Shown here in pieces: positions 5,352-9,301 of a stretch of 9,301 bases of DNA. The number at the start of each line of letters is the position of its first letter. The first letter of the stretch is position 1. Location: the NCBI GenBank assembly GCA_034211175.1, contig JAXHUH010000342.1, forward strand, positions 1 through 9,301. Direction: 5' to 3'. Source of the stretch: JAXHUH01 sp034211175. GTDB lineage: Bacteria; Actinomycetota; Acidimicrobiia; Acidimicrobiales; CAIXPF01. Both the position numbers and the translations under genes were made by a program. The notes under the pieces were generated by a model. That model had not been told where the DNA came from. It ran no database searches and saw only the letters and a program-made list of their open reading frames with translations.

Positions 5352-6572
5352 TCAGGTCCAGCGGACCTCGCACACCCGTGGCCCGCGGACCTGGCCGCCG
5401 GCCCAGGTGACCGCGGCCGGGTCGACGAGCTCGAAGTCGGGGATGCGCTCGAGGAACACCTGGGTCGCGACCCGCAGCTCGAGCCGGGCCAGGTTCGAGC
5501 CGGCGCAGCGGTGGATGCCGGAGCCGAAGGCGAGGTGGCGGTTGCCGAGCCGGTCGAGCTGCACGACGTCGGGGTCCTCGAAGACGGCCGGGTCGCGGTT
5601 GGCGGCGGGGAACGCCATGATCACCTTGTCGCCCTCGTGCATCGGGCAGCCGGCGTAGGTGGTGTCGGTGGTGACGACCCGGGCCATGGTCACCGGCGCG
5701 TACGCCCGCAGCAGCTCCTCGATGGCGAGCGGCCACAGCTCGGGGTCGTCGCGCAGCTGACGGCGGTGCTCGGGGTGCTGGGCGAGGTGCCACAGTGCGG
5801 AGCCGATCGCGGACCACGTCGTGTCGATCCCCGCGACGAGCATCAGGTTGCACGTCCCGAGGATGTGCTCGTCCGAGAGCGGCTCACCGTCGATCTCGGC
5901 CTGGACGAGCCGGGTGATCAGGTCGTCCTCGCGGGGGTTGGCCCGACGGTCGGCCATCTGCGCGGCGAAGAAGGCGAGCAGCTCGCCCCGGGCCTGCAGG
6001 CGACGCTCGGCGTCGGCGTGGCCGGTCTCGAGGATGGCCCGCACCCAGCCGACGAACACGTCCGCCTGCGAGTCGTCGACGCCGAGCACCGCGGCGATGA
6101 CCCGCACCGGGATCTGCTGGGCGTAGTCGGTGCCGACGTCGGCCCGGCCGGTGTCGGCGAACCGGTCGATGAGCCGGTTGCACAGCTCGCGGGTCCGCTC
6201 CTCGTAGGGTCGCACCGCGTCCGGGGAGAAGAACGGCAGGATCAGCCGCCGTGCCCAGCCGTGCTCGGGCGGGTCGGAGGTGATCGGCGGGGCGGCGACG
6301 TCGGCGTAGGGCTCGTCGTCGGGGAGCACCTCGGTCGGGAAGACGAGGATCTCGTCGGAGCTGAACGTCGTCGTGTCCTTGGCGATCTCCCGCAGCGCCT
6401 CGTAGGTCGTCGGCATCCACGAGCCGCCGTGGCGGTCGGTGTGCGCGACCGGGCACCGGGAGCGGATCTCGGCGTAGGTCGGGTAGGGATCGGCGACGAA
6501 CGCCGGGTCGAAGATGTCGTAGTCGCTGACGGGGTCGGCGGCCGGGTGCGGGGTGGGCTCGAGCGTCGTCAT
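5352..6572 (-). CDS. cytochrome P450 monooxygenase
   Basis: 406-residue soluble bacterial class I P450, full length for the family. The oxygen-binding I-helix motif AGIDTT is at 247-252, the ExxR pair is E286/R289, and the heme loop FGSGIHRCAG has its cysteine ligand at C356. PPEHGWARRLILPFFSP near residues 100-115 is the usual C-helix region. It inserts one oxygen atom from O2 into an organic substrate using electrons from a ferredoxin. The substrate and CYP family cannot be named from sequence alone; the AGIDTTWS form of the I-helix occurs in several families. ATG 6572 has GGAG 7 bases upstream and lies 1 base after the ferredoxin stop (TGAGATG), so the two genes are translationally linked. 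No ferredoxin reductase is in the window. Confidence 0.95.
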   Translation of the reverse strand: MTTLEPTPHPAADPVSDYDIFDPAFVADPYPTYAEIRSRCPVAHTDRHGGSWMPTTYEALREIAKDTTTFSSDEILVFPTEVLPDDEPYADVAAPPITSDPPEHGWARRLILPFFSPDAVRPYEERTRELCNRLIDRFADTGRADVGTDYAQQIPVRVIAAVLGVDDSQADVFVGWVRAILETGHADAERRLQARGELLAFFAAQMADRRANPREDDLITRLVQAEIDGEPLSDEHILGTCNLMLVAGIDTTWSAIGSALWHLAQHPEHRRQLRDDPELWPLAIEELLRAYAPVTMARVVTTDTTYAGCPMHEGDKVIMAFPAANRDPAVFEDPDVVQLDRLGNRHLAFGSGIHRCAGSNLARLELRVATQVFLERIPDFELVDPAAVTWAGGQVRGPRVCEVRWT

Positions 6573-6573
6573 C

Positions 6574-6768
6574 TCAGCGCTCCACGATCACGGCCCGCTC
6601 GGGGCAGCTCGCCTCGGCCTTGATCGCCGGCTCCTCGTGGGCCGGTGGCAGCGTGCCCTCCACGAGTACGACGCCGTAGCCCTCGTCATCGGCTCCGAAC
6701 AGATCCGGCGCCACGATGGCGCACATCTGGTGCCCCTGGCACAGCTCCCCGTCGATCCGGACGCGCAC
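6574..6768 (-). CDS. P450-associated ferredoxin, CxxHxxC type, probably [3Fe-4S]
   Basis: 64-residue ferredoxin, normal size for P450 partners. Cluster ligands are C10 and C16 (CQGHQMC) and C55 (CP). H13 sits where a four-iron ferredoxin would have its second cysteine, which marks the actinobacterial 3Fe-4S group with a CxxHxxC(n)CP pattern. It should pass electrons from an unlinked reductase to the downstream P450. The start is GTG 6768, preceded by a G-rich AGGGGGG ribosome binding site about 8 bases upstream. First gene of the two-gene operon. Confidence 0.9.
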   Translation of the reverse strand: MRVRIDGELCQGHQMCAIVAPDLFGADDEGYGVVLVEGTLPPAHEEPAIKAEASCPERAVIVER

Positions 6769-6777
6769 GCCGGTTCC

Positions 6778-6803
6778 CCCCTCGTTCAGTGATCCCCTCG
6801 TTC
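6778..6803 (-). repeat. 10-bp direct repeat in the ferredoxin leader
   Basis: On the minus strand GAACGAGGGG occurs twice, 16 bases apart (6803-6794 and 6787-6778). The second copy forms the ferredoxin ribosome binding site. The first copy would be a second SD-like site without a start codon at useful distance. It may be a simple local duplication or part of a control site. Confidence 0.6.
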
Positions 6804-6809
6804 CGGTGA

Positions 6810-6838
6810 ACGGTGCCCCCCGTCACACGTCCCGTCAA
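6810..6838 (-). promoter_or_regulatory. probable promoter of the ferredoxin-P450 operon
   Basis: TTGACG (6838-6833) is a near-consensus -35 box. After exactly 17 bases comes CACCGT (6815-6810), which keeps the A at position 2 and T at position 6 of the -10 box. A start near 6803 would give a leader of about 35 bases. The palindrome at 6847-6881 lies just upstream of the -35. Confidence 0.5.
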
Positions 6839-6846
6839 GGAGCACC

Positions 6847-6881
6847 TGCCCCGGCGGGTCCTTCGGCCGCCGGCCGGGGCA
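6847..6881. promoter_or_regulatory. 9-bp inverted repeat in the ferredoxin/ABC divergent region
   Basis: TGCCCCGGC (6847-6855) and GCCGGGGCA (6873-6881) are perfect inverted copies 17 bases apart. An alternative inner pairing, CGGCGG (6852-6857) with CCGCCG (6867-6872), is also possible. It lies 9 bases upstream of the TTGACG box of the ferredoxin-P450 promoter and about 165 bases before the ABC ATPase start. This is a position for an activator or shared regulator site, or a hairpin in the ABC leader. Between 6882 and 7044 I see no gene and only a 5-bp hairpin at 7014-7029. Confidence 0.4.
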
Positions 6882-7044
6882 CTAGGGCCCATCACTACGA
6901 CGCTCCGTCAGGGCGATGACGCGTCGCCGCATCCACCGAACGGTCGACCCGACCCTCCACCGTCCGACGTCGAGGTCCGACCGGCCGATCGATACCGCGC
7001 CCGCGCCTGCAGGTCCACGCTCGAGTGGAGCGGAAGGAGCGGAC

Positions 7045-7980
7045 ATGCCGGTCATCGAGGTCGAGGGACTGGTCAAGACCTACGGCGCCGCCCGCGTGGT
7101 CGACGGCGTCTCGTTCACGGTCGAACCCGGCGAGATCTTCGGGATCGTCGGCCCGAACGGGGCGGGCAAGACGACGATCGTCGAGTCGATGGTCGGCCTG
7201 CGACGGCCCGACGGCGGCACGATCCGGGTGTTGGGACTGGACCCGCTGCGCGACCGGGCCGAGCTCACGCGGCGCGTCGGCGTGCAGCTCCAGGGCTCGA
7301 CGCTGCAGGACCGCATCCGGGTCGACGAGGTGATGCGGCTGTACTCGTCGTTCCACGACGAGCCCCTCGACTGGCGGGACCTGCTGGAGGTCCTGGGTCT
7401 CGGGGAGCGCCTGCGGGCGAGCTACGCGGACCTGTCGGGCGGGCAGAAGCAGCGGCTCGCGGCCGCGCTGGCGCTCCTCGGCGCGCCCGAGGTCGTCGTT
7501 CTCGACGAGCTGACCACCGGCCTCGACCCCCACGCCCGCCGCGACACGTGGGACACGATCGAACGGACCCGCGACGCCGGCGTGACCGTGGTCCTCGTCA
7601 CCCACTTCATGGACGAGGCCGAGCGGCTGTGCGACCGGCTGATGGTCGTGCGGCGCGGGCGGGTGGTCGCCGTCGCCCCGCCGGACGAGCTGGTCCGTCG
7701 CCTCGGCGCCGACCAGCGCCTCCGGTTCCGGCCCTCGCGACCGTTGGACGAGACGCTCCTCGCCGACGTCGCCGGCGTGGCCACGGTCGAACGGGACGGC
7801 AGCCGGGTCGTCGTGACCGGCACCGGTGACCTCGGCGGGGCCGTCGTGGCGTTCCTCGCCGCCAGGCACACGACCGCCGAGGACCTGCGGGCCTCCCGGC
7901 CCGACCTCGAGGACGCCTACCTCGCACTCACCGGCGGGCCCGACGAAGCGCTCGCCCCCACGACGGAGGTCCGGTCATGA
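7045..7980 (+). CDS. ABC exporter ATP-binding protein (DrrA-like)
   Basis: 311-residue ATPase of an ABC-2 exporter. Walker A GPNGAGKTT is at 36-44, Q-loop at about Q83, signature LSGGQKQ at 130-136, Walker B VVVLDE ending D154/E155, D-loop GLDPHARR and H-loop H187. The region after about 220 matches the C-terminal extension of drug-type ATPases (DrrA/CcmA-like). It powers export of an unknown, probably hydrophobic, compound with the permease encoded next. ATG 7045 is chosen because AAGGAG lies 5 bases upstream and the ABC fold starts at residue 3; the frame is open upstream to 6916, but that stretch is Arg/Pro-rich and lacks conserved features. Its stop overlaps the permease start (ATGA, 7977-7980). 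Confidence 0.93.
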   Translation: MPVIEVEGLVKTYGAARVVDGVSFTVEPGEIFGIVGPNGAGKTTIVESMVGLRRPDGGTIRVLGLDPLRDRAELTRRVGVQLQGSTLQDRIRVDEVMRLYSSFHDEPLDWRDLLEVLGLGERLRASYADLSGGQKQRLAAALALLGAPEVVVLDELTTGLDPHARRDTWDTIERTRDAGVTVVLVTHFMDEAERLCDRLMVVRRGRVVAVAPPDELVRRLGADQRLRFRPSRPLDETLLADVAGVATVERDGSRVVVTGTGDLGGAVVAFLAARHTTAEDLRASRPDLEDAYLALTGGPDEALAPTTEVRS

Positions 7981-8720
7981 CCGCGACGCTCGAACTGACC
8001 CGCACCGAGGCCCGGCTCTTCGCCCGCGACCCGGTCGCCCTGCTCTTCGGTCTCCTCCTCCCGGCGGCCCTGCTCGTCGGGCTCGGGGCGTTCTTCCCCG
8101 GTTTCGACGAACCGGCGTCCGAGCTCGACGGCGACCGCTACATCGACGTCTACGCGCCGGTCGGCCTCGCGCTCGGGGTGGCGACGCTCGGCCTGGTCAC
8201 CCTGCCGCCGATCCTCGGCGGGTACCGACAGCTCGGCATCCTCCGCAGACTGCGCACGACCCCGGTCCACCCGGCCCGGTTGCTGGCGGCCGAGCTCGTG
8301 GTGCACGGGATCGCGGCGGCCGTCGCCGCACTCGTCGCGGTCGTGGCCGTCGTCGCGGCGTTCGACGTGGCGTGGCCCGCGGCGCCCGGGTGGTTCGCGA
8401 TCTCGTTCGTGGCCACGATCTGCTCGGCCTTCGCCATCGGGCTCCTCATCGGCGCGATCGTGCGCACCCAGGCGGCGGGCCAGGCGATCGGGATGGCCGT
8501 GTACTTCCCGATGCTGTTCCTGGCCGGCGTGTGGGTCCCGCGCCACACGATGTCGGACGGCCTGCGCGACCTCAGCGACCGGTCGCCGTCGGGCGCCGCC
8601 GTGCAGGCGATGGCCGACGCGTGGGACGGCTCGACGCCCGACGCCACACATCTGGTGACCATGGCGGCGTACGCGCTCGTCGCCTCGCTGCTGGCCGTCC
8701 GGGTGTTCCGTTGGGAGTGA
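7977..8720 (+). CDS. ABC-2 type exporter permease (DrrB-like)
   Basis: 247-residue integral membrane protein with about six hydrophobic segments: TM1 near 20-40, then a short external loop (DEPASELDGDRYIDVY), further segments to the final one near 225-243. The conserved cytoplasmic coupling segment, RQLGILRRLRTTPVHPARLLAAE, follows TM2. Typical size for single-domain ABC-2 permeases such as DrrB. It forms the export channel with the upstream ATPase and is translated from an overlapping ATGA. The C-terminus VRVFRWE is typical for the family. Substrate unknown. Confidence 0.9.
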   Translation: MTATLELTRTEARLFARDPVALLFGLLLPAALLVGLGAFFPGFDEPASELDGDRYIDVYAPVGLALGVATLGLVTLPPILGGYRQLGILRRLRTTPVHPARLLAAELVVHGIAAAVAALVAVVAVVAAFDVAWPAAPGWFAISFVATICSAFAIGLLIGAIVRTQAAGQAIGMAVYFPMLFLAGVWVPRHTMSDGLRDLSDRSPSGAAVQAMADAWDGSTPDATHLVTMAAYALVASLLAVRVFRWE

Positions 8721-8839
8721 CGGGCCGGGCGCGCCGGCCGCCGGCGAGCGGTTCCGTCCGGGTGGGCCGCGTCTACGATCGGCGGCGCAGAGGCCGGCGT
8801 GGGGCGGGCGGCACGCCGCCAGGGTCGATCGGAGGAGCC
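8721..8839 (+). promoter_or_regulatory. short gap with weak hairpin and possible promoter
   Basis: After the permease stop, CGCCG/CGGCG (8732-8736 with 8742-8746) can form a small GC hairpin, a weak terminator candidate. TACGAT at 8774-8779 is a good -10 box, but the matching -35 (TTCCGT, 8752-8757) is poor. The membrane-protein gene at 8840 may therefore have its own promoter as well as read-through from the ABC operon. Confidence 0.35.
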
Positions 8840-9301
8840 GTGGAGGCGACGACGCACCCCCAGTCGTCGAAGCCGGCGTCGTCGGGCTCGCTCGCCGCGA
8901 CGGCGGACTGGGAGCACGCGGTCGACCGGCTGTTCGCCGCGATGCCGTACGTGACGCTGGCCGCCTCGACGATCCTGGCGCTGGCGGTCGCACCTTCGCC
9001 GGGCGAGCGGGTGGTGTCGCTCGGGCTGGCCGGCGCGGCGGCGGTGTGGACGTGGGCGACGTTCACCCGGGTCGCCGCCCCCTCCGCGATGACCCAGCGT
9101 GCGCTGCGCGTCTACCTGTGCGGGTTCCTCGTGCTGGCGGCCGCGGCGGTGGTGCACGAGCGGGTGTTCCTCGTCTACGGCCTCACCGGCTTCTTCCACG
9201 CGGCGCTGGTGCACGAGCGGGTGTTCCTCGTCTACGGCCTCACCGGCTTCTTCCACGCGGCGCTGGTGCGGCCGTGGCCGTTGGCGTTCGCCGGGCTCGG
9301 C
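8840..9301 (+). CDS. membrane N-terminus of a probable sensor histidine kinase, cut by window end
   Basis: First 154 residues of a protein that continues beyond the window. GTG 8840 has GGAGGAG (8831-8837) directly upstream, and the frame is open to the last base. After a polar N-tail come hydrophobic segments near residues 36-52, 58-75 and 90-104. A VFLVYGLTGFFHAAL stretch appears twice, then RPWPLAFAGLG. That last pattern, together with the place behind a DrrAB-type exporter, matches membrane sensor domains of NarL-type actinobacterial histidine kinases as I know them. No kinase domain is within the window, so the assignment is inference; any polytopic membrane protein remains possible. The coding claim is stronger than the function. 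It contains a 57-bp tandem duplication. Confidence 0.6.
   Translation, partial: MEATTHPQSSKPASSGSLAATADWEHAVDRLFAAMPYVTLAASTILALAVAPSPGERVVSLGLAGAAAVWTWATFTRVAAPSAMTQRALRVYLCGFLVLAAAAVVHERVFLVYGLTGFFHAALVHERVFLVYGLTGFFHAALVRPWPLAFAGLG
9152..9265 (+). repeat. perfect 57-bp in-frame tandem duplication
   Basis: Bases 9152-9208 are repeated exactly at 9209-9265. The unit encodes VHERVFLVYGLTGFFHAAL, so residues 105-123 and 124-142 are identical. TGGTGC occurs at the left edge, the junction and the right edge (9150-9155, 9207-9212, 9264-9269), the microhomology expected for slippage. Zero mismatches means either a very recent event or a sequencing/assembly artefact. Confidence 0.95.

Noticed and set aside
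6916..7044. 43-residue N-terminal extension of the ABC ATPase
   Set aside because: It is Arg/Pro/Thr-rich and unlike the family. The ABC fold and a good AAGGAG site both point to ATG 7045.
8150..9256. Long minus-strand frames over the permease and kinase genes
   Set aside because: Shadow frames: repetitive Arg/Ala/Glu/His composition, antisense to genes with clear start signals and motifs. One of them shows the 57-bp duplication only because it overlaps it.

Overview
The window is very GC-rich (strong G/C third-position bias, GTG starts, GGAGG-type ribosome binding sites, few U-tract terminators) and looks like actinobacterial chromosome. An F420-type nitroreductase-family protein, a bacterial P450 paired with a CxxHxxC ferredoxin, and a DrrAB-like ABC exporter next to a probable sensor kinase fit Actinomycetota. 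A member of the Acidimicrobiia is my best guess, but the genus cannot be read from the sequence. I see no mobile element, tRNA, rRNA or CRISPR array.

Left part (1-3126): a minus-strand vanadium-dependent haloperoxidase (57-2162) of the algal/cyanobacterial bromoperoxidase type is divergent from mntP (2554-3126), a manganese efflux pump. The 391-bp gap between them is dense with signals. It holds a perfect 9-bp inverted repeat and a 9-bp tandem repeat just upstream of the haloperoxidase Shine-Dalgarno, four copies of a 7-bp tandem repeat, and a well-formed yybP-ykoY manganese riboswitch (2385-2497) leading into mntP.

Middle part (3127-5297): a small deazaflavin/F420-type nitroreductase-family gene (minus) converges on mntP. 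It is divergent from a two-gene operon of an ArsR/SmtB-type metal sensor and a CDF cation exporter with an extremely His-rich N-terminus, joined by an ATGA overlap. A perfect 11-bp-stem hairpin (5305-5330) ends this operon and also the convergent P450 operon.

Right part (5352-9301): a minus-strand ferredoxin-P450 operon (the two genes 1 bp apart) is divergent from a plus-strand ABC exporter (ATPase and ABC-2 permease, again an ATGA overlap). These are followed by the start of a membrane protein, probably a sensor histidine kinase, cut off by the window end. That gene carries a perfect in-frame 57-bp (19-residue) tandem duplication in its membrane domain.

Overall this is accessory/housekeeping chromosome with two independent metal-efflux modules (Mn by riboswitch, probably Zn-like divalent cations by ArsR), one oxidative halogenation enzyme, one monooxygenase pair and one drug-type exporter. 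I see no clearly new multi-gene defence or biosynthetic system. The best leads are the haloperoxidase leader elements, the haloperoxidase/riboswitch-mntP arrangement, and the kinase duplication.
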